From the NCBI GenBank assembly GCA_947471745.1, contig CANJKZ010000918.1, positions 232,501-296,500 of the forward strand: a stretch of DNA of 64,000 bases, written 5' to 3'. The stretch comes from Closterium sp. Naga37s-1. Lineage: Eukaryota; Streptophyta; Zygnematophyceae; Desmidiales; Closteriaceae. Shown here one piece after another: positions 10,210-21,439 of the stretch; the stretch's first letter is position 1; every line of letters begins with the position of its first letter. The position numbers and the translations under genes were made by a program. The notes below the pieces were generated by a model, which made no database searches, was not told the origin of the DNA, and was given only the letters and a program-made list of their open reading frames with translations.

Positions 10210-10538
10210 GTTAGCAGCATGGTTGGGAGTACATGGTTTTTTGGAAATAATCATGGACCAACCAAGCACAGGTGGTTCATACGAGCTTGCTAAATAAATA
10301 TGCAGTCTCTGAGATTTGCTAGAATGTTTAAAATATACTAGTTTCAAATATTATTAGTTTTGTTTCTCTTGTTGAGGCACATGTGATCTCTATCCACCTG
10401 AATGGCTAGGAATGGAAGGACGCCCTTAGTTCTGCTGAACCATGACTTTGTACAAACCCAAAGCCCGCTCAGAATTGCGCTTGCCTAATTCATCTGCCCA
10501 ACCAGCATATTTCAGCATTCTTGTCAAAGTAGGTGACC
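10210..10538. other. Subtilase 3' UTR and intergenic sequence
   Basis: Apart from the poly(A) hexamer I see no gene. It runs to the ACCCG target site at 10539 where copia element A inserted. Confidence 0.5.
10293..10298 (+). terminator. Poly(A) signal of the subtilase gene
   Basis: AATAAA occurs 84 bases after the stop codon in an AT-rich stretch, a plausible polyadenylation signal. Confidence 0.45.
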
Positions 10539-10543
10539 ACCCG

Positions 10544-11001
10544 TGCTGGAAACAAGGGATTTAAAGCGCTTCTGCTGTGTCGAAACACTAAGTCGTAAAC
10601 GAAGCAAAGCACAAACGAAGCATCGGCGAGTCAACTATCAGAGGTTGACAAGTGAAGTAACCGCTGGAGGTTACGCGAAGGTCAAAGGTCAGCGACCTTT
10701 GACTTGACAAATACAGCGCGACAGCAAGGACAAACAACTGACTCGATATAGAGCAGTTGCCCGAGTCGTCACTGTATCGAACCGCAACAGCAACAGCAAA
10801 ACAGTTATTGGCTGCATCTTTTCATATTCCTTGTAATCTTATGAAAACCTTGTACCTTCTTGTCTTAATTAATCTACTTTGCCCTCATATACCAGCGCAA
10901 GGTGGTTCAATACATTTCATTAAAACGCTTCCACAACTACAACATTCCTACTCTGAGTTTAGCCTTGCAAAAGATCCTGAGGGCCTTTTCTCAGCCCAAC
11001 A
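10544..11001 (+). repeat. 5' LTR of element A
   Basis: TG...CA-bounded LTR. It contains a direct-repeat-rich segment (GAAGCAAAGCAC, GTCAAAGGTCAGCGACCTTTGAC palindrome) shared with element F's LTRs, showing that A and F are one family. Confidence 0.92.
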
Positions 11002-11013
11002 TGGTATGAGAGC
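11002..11013 (+). other. Primer-binding site of element A
   Basis: TGGTATGAGAGC immediately follows the LTR. It matches, with one change, the TGGTATCAGAGC initiator-methionine tRNA primer site typical of plant copia elements. Confidence 0.8.
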
Positions 11014-13157
11014 TATCAGGGCAAACTCAACTACTTCCAAGACACCTACAACATCAGAAGGCATGGCAACGCAGAAGGAGAGAAGCTCCTCTAACGGCTC
11101 TCCCGGCACTACTCCTACTCCACCTCCAGCCTCTGGCCTACAGACAGAGGAAGGCACGGCAACAAGACCAGCAGCTGGGTCTACTGAAACTCCCGCAAAT
11201 CAAGTCGCGGGCTTCGACCCAACCATGATGGAGAAGTTCTTCTCCTTCATGTCCTTCTACGAGCAGCATCAGCAAACGGCACCTGCGCAGTCAAACATCA
11301 GCAACAACAACAACAACGACGTCACGCCCATGAGCCTTGATTGTTCATCCTATGCGCGCGGAAACCAGCAGCAACCCACCTTTGCTCCGTACGAGCCCCA
11401 GCGTGGCTCCATCAGCTTCGTGCCGCGTCAACAGCCTTCACCTGAACAAGAAAGGACATTGGACGCACTCCAGGTTCAGTCGCAGTTCGCGCACGTCTTA
11501 AAACTTCAGACATCAACACCTTTCGACGGAAAGGATTTCTATACCTGATCATTTGAATTCGAGCTGATGATGGAAGACGCGCAGATACTTGGATTCTTCG
11601 ACGGGTCCCTGCCATACCCAGCACACGGAACGCAATACGACAAGCAGCAGTACACGTATCAATCAATGATGGCTTACACGATCATGCTGAGGAACATAAC
11701 TCCAAATCAGCAGCAGAACATTCGGTCTTATCGGGGATACGGCAACTCCGCCGAGCTCGCGTACAACCATTTGAAGAACCTGTATCAAGCAACAGACAGT
11801 GTCAATCAGAGTCGGCTAATGGCACGGCTGACAACAGTGGAAATGAAACCTGGCGAAAAGGGAATGGCATATATCAGCCGTTGTCGCGAACTGCGCGACA
11901 AACTCCTTCGATGCGGAGGATCGATCTCCGAAGAAGCCTTCGTCACAGTCGTCATCTCCGGTCCTGGTCCTCACTGGCGCTCCACCCGCGCTATACTCCG
12001 AGCTCACGGGAAGATCTCCGAAGCGGCACTCTGCGCCGAAATCCACGCCGAACAACAAGACATGGACCTGCACGAGGAACGACACAAGAAAAAGGCATCA
12101 ATACCAGAATTCGCATTCCACACCCAACGGCGCTTCAACAACTCCAACCGACAGAATAAACAACAGCAGCAGCAGCACGTACCACCATTCTGTCATCTCT
12201 GCAAGACGTCTGGACACCCCCGTACACACTGTCCAAGTCTGCGACAGTCAACGACACCACAGCGACAACTCCGACCTTCAAGCAGCCAAGTTGCCTCAAC
12301 ACAAATGCAACCCACTCCTCAAACTCAAGCCTCGACAACAACGCAACCTGCGCAAGGAGCAAGAAACATCGTGAGCTGCATGGCAAGACTGTCAGACTCC
12401 TGCATCACTGAGTCACCACCGCATTACTCACCAGAAGAACAACTTGACGAAGGCACTCCTCGCCGCGAGACACTGGAGCCGAACCCGACATACGCAGCCA
12501 TCGCCCAGAGCGAGCCATGCGGGAAAGATACTTGGTTCTTGGACAGTTGCTGCGGACAGCATATGTGCTCCTCGGGTCGCTTCGTTCAACGCGAACATCA
12601 ACTCCAGCGCGAAGTCGTCATCACCGTTGCCAACAATCAAAACCTGCGCACACGACGGCAAGGAGTTGTTCAACTTCAGTCAAGAGAAACAAACGTGATA
12701 CTATAGATGTCAAAGGTCTTAATCGCGGAGGGGACTCGGCTACAACTTACTGAGTGTCAGTCAGCTGATGGCGAAAGGCATTCATCTCGAAGCAGACAGC
12801 ACCACCCAGGAGTTCAAGTTGTATCACGGGAAAGGCGGACTCTATATCGGAAAGGCAGTGTTGATGAACAACGTCTTCGTCCTCGACTTCGTTCCAGATC
12901 TTGGCACCGCCGACAGCGACGGAATTGTGACCTTCACTTCCTGGACACATCCCCCGGATCTTGATCCCGACTTCAGTCCGGGCGGGTTCTGGTGTTCACA
13001 CACCATACCTGAAACAGAAAGAACGAGAGCATTAGCAACAATTCAATCAGCAGCAGCAGAGACAACATCGGCAGCAGCAGAGACAACATCGGCAGCAGCA
13101 GAGACAACATCGGCAGCAACAGAGACAACATCGGCAGCAACAGAGACAACATCGGCG

Positions 13158-13368
13158 GTGTAGGTCTTAGCTCCCTTCGAGCTCGTGTCCATGCCGGCCT
13201 TTTGCAACCGCCGCACGGAAATCAGGTTGGCAGCAAGGTTGGGCACCCAAAGCACGTTCTTGAGGCCCACCATCTTCCCATCAGCACCCTTGAACATGGC
13301 CTTGCCCATGCCTTTCACCTCTGCTCGCTGCCCCAAAGCCGATGTCACATGCTTCACCGGTGACGGCT
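13158..13368 (-). pseudogene. Inverted copia protease fragment
   Basis: On the minus strand this reads through a typical post-active-site protease segment: AEVKGMGKAMF, GLKNVLWVPNLAANLISV, then LQKAGMD. In a normal copia it would lie upstream and in the same orientation as the integrase that starts near 13380 on the plus strand. It is therefore inverted in place, and about 70 codons are preserved without a stop. Confidence 0.82.
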
Positions 13369-13379
13369 CAAGTTCGGAG

Positions 13380-16142
13380 GCAACGGCTAAGGCACCACTT
13401 GATGAGGTGGTGATGGACGTGGTGGGCCCCCTGAAGCTTGAAGCTGCTGGAGCTGAGTACTTTCTCACCATTGTGGACGTCTACACTCGCATGACTTGGG
13501 TGTACGTGCTGTCCAAGAAGAGTGACGTGGCTGAAACGGTGAAGACCGATTGGTTGCCGATGGTGGAGCGGCAACAAGACCGGCTAGTGAAGGCAATCCG
13601 CACCGATCGAGGGGGAGAGTTCTTGAGCAAGGAGTTTGGATTGTGGCTGAAGAAGAATGGCATAAGGCACTCCCTTACCATGCCATACTCCCCTGCAATG
13701 AACGGCATCGCCGAGCGAGCGAACCGGACAATCACGGAGACGGCGCGCGGGTTGCTCATTGAAGCCGGGCTACCCGAATATTTCTGGCCTGATGCGGTGC
13801 GGAGTGCATGTGTGGCCAAGAACAGAGCTTTGACTCATGTGGGAGCAGACAAATGGGTGCCCTATGTGGAGTGGATTGGAAGGAAGCCAAAGGTGGATAT
13901 GCTTCGGGTGTTCGGGTGCATGTGCATGGCGCTCGTGCCTAAGCATCTTCGGCACAACAAGCTCGGTGCCAAGGCGATATGGGCTGTGCACTTGGGCATG
14001 GCTCAAAACAGCAAGGGGTGGCTTCTTTGGGACCCATTCACCAAGAAATTCTTGGTGAGCAGGGACTGCAAATTCATGGAGAATCTGATGTACAAGGATT
14101 GGAAGGCGGAGAATGAGGCGAAGATAGGCGTGCGGTTGGGGGACGTGAAGAGTTCCGGTTTGGAGCATGTGGAGCTGCCCTTGGAGCTGAGCAGCGGCAG
14201 CACCACCACAAGGCAATCTTCCCTTGTGAATGGGGGAGAGGAGGCCAAGGATGCAGAGGAAGAAGAGGAGGAGGTTCAGCAAGTGAGCGAGCGTGCACCG
14301 ACACTTCCTTCTCGCACTACGAGTGCTCCACGGATCCGAGTCACCCCGCAGCAACGCCAAGGCCTTCATGTCCCTGCAGCTGAGGAAGAAGGAAGGGGCA
14401 AAAGGAGAATCCAAGCCCCAAATAGGCTGACCTATGAGGCACTGGGAAAGCCAGCCAAGTCAGCCTTGGCCGGAGCGGCACTTATAGTTGGAGAAGACGA
14501 GGAGAGTGACTACGAGGAGTGTGCCTTCGCGTTCTTCTCTCCGGTGGAGATGCCGGGGGAACCAGCAACTCTCAAGGAGGCCTTGGAGAGTAGTGATGCT
14601 GAGGAGTGGAAGAAGGCAATGGAGAGTGAGCTGAAGAGCATTGAGGAGAACGGCACATGGGAATTGGTGGAGCTACCGGAGGGGCGTAAGGCGATTACGT
14701 CCAAGTGGCTCTTCAAGATCAAGTCCGACGCCGACGGCAAGATCGAGCGCTACAAGTCTAGGCTTGTGGCGAAGGGGTACCAGCAGAAAGAGAAGGTGGA
14801 CTATAAGGAGTTGTTTGCTCCTGTGGTGAAGCCGACGACGCTGCGAACCCTACTCGCGGGAGCTGCCATCAAAGGATGGGTGGTGAAACAAATGGATGTC
14901 ACAACGGCATTCCTCAATGGCGTCCTTGAGGAAGAGATTTTCATGGCGCAGCCAGAGGGGTTTGATGATGGTAGTGGCAGAGTTTTGAGGCTGAAGAAGG
15001 CCCTTTATGGACTGAAGCAGGCCCCTCGGCAGTGGTACTTGAAGCTGCGAGGAGTTTTGGAGGAGATCGGCTTCACTCCCTCAACGGCCGATCACTCATT
15101 GTTCATGCTTAGCGAGGGGGAGCAGAGGAGCTTCATGGTGGTGTACGTGGATGACATCCTCATCTTTTCACCCTCATCTGACCTTGTGAAGGAGGTGATG
15201 CTGAAGCTTCAGGACAAGTTTAAGTGTAAGGCCCTTGGTGACGTCAACTTCTACCTTGGGCTTCACATTGAACGTGATGTGGAGAAGCGGTGCATGCGGG
15301 TGCATCAACGGAAGTACCTGGAGGCATTGGCTGCCAACTTTGGGCAGAGTGAAGGCCATGTGGCTACACCCTTTCCCTCTGGGTTCAAGTGTGTGAAGGG
15401 ACCAGAGGAGGAGAGCGTTGGTGAAGAGGAGAGGCGCCGATTTCACTCGTTGGTGGGCAGCCTCATGTATGCGGCGGTAAACACCCGACCGGACGTCGCG
15501 TTTGCTACCGGGCAGCTGGCTAGGGTTGTGCAATGCCCTAATGAGGAGCAGGTAGCAGCTGGAATGAGGGTGGCCAAGTATCTTGGCCAAACACCGACCG
15601 TTGGGCTGCAATATTCGGCGGCGGCGCAAAGGCGCCAAAAGGGCGCGGATGGTGTTGAACCCGGGCGTTTGTTCCTCACCGCATTCTCGGATGCTTCTTT
15701 TGCATCAGAACCAGAGGACATGACAAGTGTTGGAGGGTTCATTTGCTATGTTGGTGGAGGCCCAATTGCTTGGGAGAGCAAGAAGCAGGTGGATCAAGCA
15801 TTGAGCTCGGTGGAGTCCGAGTATATGGCACTCTTCCGTGCCGTACGAGAGATTGTCTGGCAGCGGCGTTTGTTGGCTGAATTGGGGGAGGAGCAGCAAG
15901 GACCTACCCCACTCTACTGTGACAGCCAGGGTGCCATTGCTCTTGCTAAGAACCCTGTGTTGCATGGCCTCACCAAGCACATGAGGGTGAAGTGGCATTG
16001 GACGAGGAGCATGGTGGCCGCGGGTGAAGTTGAGTTGCACTATGTGAAGACGACAAGGCAGCCAGCTGACATGATGACCAAGAGGCTGGTGGAGCAGCAG
16101 CATTGGAAGTGTTGCAAGCTGGCTGGGATGGCTCTGAACTGA
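13380..16142 (+). CDS. Copia integrase - reverse transcriptase - RNase H (element A')
   Basis: Continuous open frame of about 920 meaningful codons. The frame opens at 13185, but its first 65 or so codons read across the inverted fragment and are not protein-like. Integrase core: DVVGPL with the first Asp, then TDRGGEF and GIAERANR supplying the second Asp and Glu. An acidic linker precedes the RT domain (KSRLVAKGYQQKEKVDY; YVDD at 15144). RNase H follows (FSDASFAS, SSVESEYMAL, CDSQGAI, ADMMTK). No gag, active protease or true start is present, so the open frame probably reflects a recent loss of its 5' half rather than a working gene. Confidence 0.88.
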   Translation, partial: ATAKAPLDEVVMDVVGPLKLEAAGAEYFLTIVDVYTRMTWVYVLSKKSDVAETVKTDWLPMVERQQDRLVKAIRTDRGGEFLSKEFGLWLKKNGIRHSLTMPYSPAMNGIAERANRTITETARGLLIEAGLPEYFWPDAVRSACVAKNRALTHVGADKWVPYVEWIGRKPKVDMLRVFGCMCMALVPKHLRHNKLGAKAIWAVHLGMAQNSKGWLLWDPFTKKFLVSRDCKFMENLMYKDWKAENEAKIGVRLGDVKSSGLEHVELPLELSSGSTTTRQSSLVNGGEEAKDAEEEEEEVQQVSERAPTLPSRTTSAPRIRVTPQQRQGLHVPAAEEEGRGKRRIQAPNRLTYEALGKPAKSALAGAALIVGEDEESDYEECAFAFFSPVEMPGEPATLKEALESSDAEEWKKAMESELKSIEENGTWELVELPEGRKAITSKWLFKIKSDADGKIERYKSRLVAKGYQQKEKVDYKELFAPVVKPTTLRTLLAGAAIKGWVVKQMDVTTAFLNGVLEEEIFMAQPEGFDDGSGRVLRLKKALYGLKQAPRQWYLKLRGVLEEIGFTPSTADHSLFMLSEGEQRSFMVVYVDDILIFSPSSDLVKEVMLKLQDKFKCKALGDVNFYLGLHIERDVEKRCMRVHQRKYLEALAANFGQSEGHVATPFPSGFKCVKGPEEESVGEEERRRFHSLVGSLMYAAVNTRPDVAFATGQLARVVQCPNEEQVAAGMRVAKYLGQTPTVGLQYSAAAQRRQKGADGVEPGRLFLTAFSDASFASEPEDMTSVGGFICYVGGGPIAWESKKQVDQALSSVESEYMALFRAVREIVWQRRLLAELGEEQQGPTPLYCDSQGAIALAKNPVLHGLTKHMRVKWHWTRSMVAAGEVELHYVKTTRQPADMMTKRLVEQQHWKCCKLAGMALN

Positions 16143-16181
16143 GAGAGCAAGATCCTAAGGCCAACAATCCGAGGGGGAGTT

Positions 16182-16979
16182 TGTTGGTGCAACCCTACGG
16201 TTTGCATTCGGCTTGTTGTCCGTGTGCGTGCATGCGTGTGTGCATGGAATGGTATGAGGGCATGAAATAATATATATTTCATGTTTACAATAGTGTGTGT
16301 ATGATGAAGCATGATTTTGAATGTGTGCGTCGAGTCAATAGCGAGTTATCGCTAGTCGCGTGTCACGTCGTCGTTTGCGTGTCGTGTGCGGTTTTCTATT
16401 TTGTCGTGTGTGGAACGTTCGGCGTGTCGCAGGTGTGCGCAGCAGACTTCCAAGAACTCAAGGAAGAATTTACCTTGAAGAACCAGAGCCTTGGTTTCAA
16501 GATTCAAGTTATTTCGAAGCTCTCCAAAAGGGTAAACTTTAAGATAGTGAGAATAGTTGCATTACTTTGTGTAGTGTAACATTTCTCTTGGTGTAGGCCC
16601 TTGTGGAGGGTAGTTTCGAGACCCTTCGTGGTTGGAGACAGTGTGGCACTGTTCCACATCACTGTACCTCGGCTCTTGGGGTTTGTAGGAGCTGGGAGTC
16701 ATTCCCAACTCGTAACTCTTCCTATCTTGTGTTCTAAGACTATAGTGGCTGCCATAGTACCGTTCGTTCAAACCGACGCTGTGTCGTCAATTCTTTATGA
16801 AATCGTGCAATCTAAATTGCTTATTGTAGGCGACGTCAAGACGCTCCAGATCCAATTTGAATCAAGTCATTTGCAGCTGTGAGCAGAACGCTATCAACGT
16901 TTGAAGCCACTGTGCAGAAATCCGTCTGTGCACTCTATCTTTCGTTTTAGGCACATTCAAGGCTATTGTGACTATAACA
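16182..16979 (+). repeat. 3' LTR of element A' (798 bp)
   Basis: It begins TGTTGGTGCAACC right after the purine tract and ends CTATAACA where element A's repeat units resume. It is much longer than every other LTR here. No partner LTR is present, so the 3' border rests on the TG/CA ends and the return to A sequence. Confidence 0.75.
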
Positions 16980-19900
16980 GAGACAACATCGGCAGCAGCA
17001 GAGACAACATCGGCAGCAACAGAGACAACATCGGCACCAATCGCTGGCCCTTCAATGGCACCGGTCTTCGTCGGCAACACACCACCGACTCCCGCGCAGC
17101 AGCTGAATCCAACTCCACGAGAAGTCCATCGAAGCGCAAACTTCACCGCAGGCTTCTACTCAAACTCCGACTTATACCGACGCTCACCCGGACATCGCGC
17201 TGGTGAAGACATCTGGCACGCACGAATGGGACACCCGAGCAACACGACGTTAAATTACACGATAAGAGCAGGCGTACTCGACAAAGACTCTCTACTCCTA
17301 CCCGACGGAAGAGAACTTCAACGAATGCGAGGAACATGCTTCACCTGCCTCGAAGCCGACTTACCGCATCAGCCCTTCGTCCCTCACCACAACCCAAGTG
17401 CACCGGCATACGCACCTCTGGAGAAAGCCTACGCTACATACTGTACAATCGCGAGCCCGGTCAAGGAGCGTACAACTACGTCATCACCTCCATCGACGCC
17501 GCCACACGATACGTCTGGCATCTTAACCTTCCGAGTCGCGACATGGCCTTCGAAGCCTTCGTCGCCTGGCTTCCAGTAGCAGAACGAGAGTCAGGGGTGA
17601 AACTGAAAAGCTTCCAGTTAGACGGAGGAGGAGAATACACATCACTCAGGTTCGCACAGTACCTGGCGGAGAGAGGCATCAAGAGACTCCTCTCTCTTCC
17701 CTACGCTCATCAACAACAAGGTGTAGCAGAAAGGATGAACATGACCCTCCAGAACACCATGCGCAAATTGTTACGTGGCATGCGGCTACCCAACCACCAG
17801 TGGCCTGAGGCGATGGACCATGCTGTCCTACTGCACAACTTGCTCTCGTCATCATCGCTCCCGAACAACACATCACCGCATCTGCTGTGGACAGGGAAAC
17901 TGGGCAACACAAAAATGTTACGAGTGTTCGGCTGTATGGTACAGTACCGACCCCCAGCTGCACGCGCCGATCGATTCTCCCAACGCGCACAATGGGGACT
18001 ACACCTGGGCATCGAAAAACATTACAATGCATGGAAGATTTTCGACATCAATACAAAGGAAACAGTGGCAGCACGTGATGTCATTTTCTACGAACGTCTC
18101 ACTATTCCAACATACCTGTACAACCTGGAAACCTCACGGGATGTCACAGGCGGATTTTGTGGGTACCGAGCCTTCGCTTCGGCAGAAGATGAAGCTGACC
18201 TGGACGAGCAGACCATGAACGGAGCTTCGGAAGAAGCCGGACCTCTTCCCTACTGTTCGGTGGACATCCCAATGGACGACGACAACCCTCGCGAGAGCAT
18301 CAACGCCGAAGTCTTCTACGACTTCGTCGACACTGGTTACGTTACACCCGCCCGAGTCAACACCAACGAAGCAGAACGCATAGGACCCAACTTCTTACCT
18401 GATCCAGAAGCAGGAGACGAAGCAGCTTATCCCGCGGACACAACTCTCCCCCGCTACACACAGAGCGGACTGCAGATTCTTGGCCTCGTCACCGCAGTCC
18501 ACGGTTCAGCGCCACCTAAGGAGCCTGCCACGGTTCAGCAGGCTCTGGGGGGGGAGCATAGGGAAAAATGGCGCGAAGCCATGGACAAGGAGTTGAAGGC
18601 GCTGGAAGAATGCAACACCTAGAAAATCGTTCCCATTGGCGTGGCTCGCAACAAAACGGTACTCACCGGAAAATGGGTGTTCCGTGTGAAAACCAAAGCA
18701 GATGGCACCATCGACAAGTTCAAGGCGCGCTGGGTGGTACGCGGCTTCGACCAAGAGCACGGACGCGACTTCACCGAGACATTCGCGCCGGTTAGCCGAC
18801 ACACTTCTCTACGGATTCTCCTCACATAGCCGCCATGAAGAAGAAGAAGCTACGCCAAATCGACGTCGCCAACGTTTTCCTCTACGCACCTGTTGACGCT
18901 GAGATCTTCGTCGAGCTACCACATGGCTCCAACGGAGATCCTAACCAAGTCTGCCAACTGCTGAAGTCCCTGTACGACATTAAACAAGCTCCGAGACTGT
19001 GGCAGCAGTACCTACACGCCCGACTCATCCGCATCGGATTCCGCCAGCTACCGCACGACCAGGGCCTCTACCGACTCACAAAGGGCACTGACTACATTCT
19101 ACTCATCGTCTACATAGACGATCTGCTTTACATCGGTTCGACCGACGGAATCACAACCTGGTTCGAAGGGGAGCTGCAGCAGGACCTCACGCTCACGGTT
19201 TCGTATACCGTAACACAATACCTCGACCTCAACATCCAAGAAGAAGAAGACGCGATCTACCTCAGCGCCGCGAAATACGCCGACACCATCGCTAAGCGCT
19301 TCGGACTTACCCCAACTGCTATCTCCACACCATATCGCTACACCGCCGGAAGCCACAAGGAAGCCTCCGCTCTGCTCAAGCCCGCCGGCATACGCGACTA
19401 CCAACGAAAGCTAGGATGTCTGCTCTTCGCAGCCGTCACCTGCCGGCCGGACCTCTCGTACTCCGCAAGCCAACTCGCCACCTACCTCAAGAAACCTGAA
19501 GCAGAGCACATGGCGGAGCTCGATCGCGCACTGCACTACCTCGTCAGCACCCCGACAATCGGACTAACCTATCACAAGACCGGAACCACATCACCCAAGC
19601 TAATCGGCTACGTCGACGCTGATCACGCCAGCGACTCTGATAACAGGCGCTCGCGCACCGGCTACATCTACCGACTCGAGCCTATCGGGCCTATCTCGTG
19701 GCAGTCGAGCAAGCAGGAACTGATTGCTCTCTCCTCAGCTGAAGCAGAATACATCGCACTCTTCTCAGCCACCAAGGAAGGACTGTACCTTCGCGAACTA
19801 CTGGAAGAAGCGAAGCCGGCCCAGTTACCTAGCTTCTCCCTGTTCTGCGACAACCAATCTGCAATCCGCATAGCCAACAAGAACGGATTCGCGAACAGAA

Positions 19901-20099
19901 CGAAGCACATCGCCCTGCGATATTTCTTCGTGAAGGACGAGATCGAGAAGGGGAGACTCGAGCTGTCCTACTGCCCCACGTCCGAGATGGCAGCTGATTA
20001 CTTGACCAAGAAACTCGGAAAGCAGAAGTTCGAGTACTGCATGCTGCTGACTGAACAAAGCCACGTCACCAGCAGCGACACTCCAGAAGCGAAGGGGAG

Positions 20100-20557
20100 T
20101 GCTGGAAACAAGTGATTTAAAGCGCTTCTGCTGTGTCGAAACACTAAGTCGTAAACGAAGCAAAGCACAAACGAAGCATCGGCGAGTCAACTATCAGAGG
20201 TTGACAAGTGAAGTAACCGCTGGAGGTTACGCGAAGGTCAAAGGTCAGCGACCTTTGACTTGACAAATACAGCGTGACAGCAAGGACAAACAACTGACTC
20301 GATACAGAGCAGTTGCCCGAGTCGTCACTGTATCGAACCGCAACAGCAACAGTAAAACAGTTATTGGCTGCATCTTTTCATATTCCTTGTACTCTTATAA
20401 AAACCTGGAACCTTCTTGTCTTGATTAATCTACTTTGCCCTCACATACCAGCGCAAGGTGGTTCAATACTTTTCATTAAAACGCTTCCGCAACTACAACA
20501 TTCCTACTCTGAGTTTAGCCTTGCAAAAGATCCTAAGGGCCTTTTCTCAGCCCAACA
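20100..20557 (+). repeat. 3' LTR of element A
   Basis: Same length (458 bp) and ends as the 5' copy, with about 13 differences. It is followed directly by the ACCCG target duplication. Confidence 0.92.
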
Positions 20558-20562
20558 ACCCG

Positions 20563-20902
20563 AACCACTATGTCTGAATGAAAACTGTCACGATTCGTTG
20601 GATCATAGCGGGCCACATAGTTCTGAACGGACACTTCCCTCCCCCCCCCATGCTTCCTGTCCTGCTCGTAAGTGCCGTGCTTCAATAAAAGGCCATATAT
20701 TACTCAAGATTATCGAGACATTAATTCGCACGCACATGTCATTGGAACCCCAGGAGTACCATTATACTCCCCACCCAGCTAACCCGACCCCAAGAATCAT
20801 CCAACATTGAACATTTTGTACACTACTTCTTTTTTCCCAGTATAGCGTTTAGACACCCGTCATGGTGCATTCGAGATTTCTTCAGCTTGGTTTACTACCG
20901 CA
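20563..20902. other. Unassigned spacer between elements A and B
   Basis: About 340 bases with no recognisable gene or repeat. They include AATAAA at 20685 and a C8-9 run. Together with 10210-10538 this appears to be the original locus. Confidence 0.4.
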
Positions 20903-21035
20903 TGTCAGAAATAGAGCGTAGGAATGGTGGACTAAGGAGCAAGCATGAGTACAAGTACTAGGATGAAACCCTAAAGTGTTGTACTCCTTATAGTATGCCC
21001 CACTACAGCCTAGAGATAACAAATTCAATTTGACA
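20903..21035 (-). repeat. 3' LTR of element B (133 bp)
   Basis: On the plus strand it is bounded by TGTCAGAAAT and TTTGACA. It is adjacent to TACCCCCATAGGCAAAGTGGGGG, the complement of the purine-tract region found beside every short-LTR copia here. It shares the internal phrases TAGTGGGG and AGGGTTTCAT with LTRs of C and H. Confidence 0.8.
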
Positions 21036-21248
21036 TACCCCCATAGGCAAAGTGGGGGATAGCAAACACAACGGACGGTCACAAGACCAGTCAAGCAAGA
21101 AAACAAAGCAAAGCAAAGCTCAAGGTGGATCTCAAGATCACCATGCAGTCTGAGCGCAAGCAAGCGGCAACAAGGCCAGTTCACATGCAGAGTGATAAGA
21201 GCACAAGCAATACAGTGATGACAACCTAGCAAGAGCACGCATGCAAGT

Positions 21249-21273
21249 ATATATATATATATATATATATATA
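21249..21273. repeat. (AT)n microsatellite, insertion site of element C
   Basis: A pure AT run in the 3' UTR of element B. Its ATATA supplies the target duplication of C, and the run continues at 42953 after C. Confidence 0.85.
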
Positions 21274-21299
21274 TGTCAGACTTATATTCCTAAGTCACT
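21274..21299 (+). repeat. First part of element C 5' LTR
   Basis: TGTCAGACTTATATTCCTAA and the TCACT target site; the LTR continues at 28831 after element D. Together the parts equal the 127-bp 3' LTR. Confidence 0.9.
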
Positions 21300-21428
21300 T
21301 GTCAGAGTTATATGACATAGCTACTGTAGGCTATAGTGGGGTAGCACATATGGGGTACAGTTGCCTAGGGTTTGCCTTTTGTACCCAACTTTCACTTAGT
21401 CATTTCATTCCTGTTTTCTTGATTCACA
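21300..21428 (+). repeat. 5' LTR of element D (129 bp)
   Basis: Starts TGTCAGAGTTATATGACA and ends CTTGATTCACA. It contains the imperfect direct phrases CATAGCTACTGTAGGCTATAG and GGGGTA. The primer-binding site TGGTATAGAGC follows at 21429-21439, one base short of the TGGTATCAGAGC consensus. Confidence 0.93.
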
Positions 21429-21439
21429 TGGTATAGAGC

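Larger units (their letters stand above)
13157..16979 (+). mobile_element. Nested, 5'-rearranged copia A' inside element A
   Basis: It interrupts A within a run of repeated CAGAGACAACATCGGC units, which flank it on both sides (before 13156 and from 16980). It retains integrase-RT-RNase H, a purine tract (GAGGGGGAG at 16171) and one 3' LTR (16182-16979). No 5' LTR, primer site or gag is present. The 5' end is instead an inverted protease fragment. This is a different copia family from A, with its own codon use and protein sequence. Confidence 0.85.
11063..20115 (+). pseudogene. Copia gag-pol of element A (multiply broken)
   Basis: The polyprotein starts at MATQKERSS (11063). Gag ends in a CCHC knuckle (CHLCKTSGHPRTHC near 12190). 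A protease with DSCC at 12542, GAG-pre-integrase, integrase, RT (YIDD at 19111) and RNase H follow. Compared with its relative F, I see TGG-to-TGA at 11546, CAG-to-TAG at 12704, a 1-bp insertion near 12730, a 1-bp deletion near 17430, TGG-to-TAG at 18620 and a frameshift near 18827. Element A' also separates the pre-integrase block (before 13156 and after 16980). The RT-RNase H part from 18835 to 20115 is open. It cannot produce a complete polyprotein. Confidence 0.9.
10539..20562 (+). mobile_element. Copia element A, complete but dead, with a nested copia
   Basis: The element is bounded by 458-bp LTRs (10544-11001 and 20100-20557), both starting TGCTGGAAAC and ending CCCAACA. It is flanked by a perfect 5-bp target duplication ACCCG (10539-10543 and 20558-20562). 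A primer-binding site follows the 5' LTR, and a purine tract (GAAGCGAAGGGGAG) precedes the 3' LTR. I count about 13 substitutions between the LTRs (about 97% identity), so it is older than related element F. Element A' sits inside its pol. Gag-pol carries several stops and frameshifts. Confidence 0.93.

Noticed and set aside
13185-13379. N-terminal 65 codons of the open frame of element A'
   Set aside because: They read antisense across the inverted protease fragment, so they are not part of a real protein.
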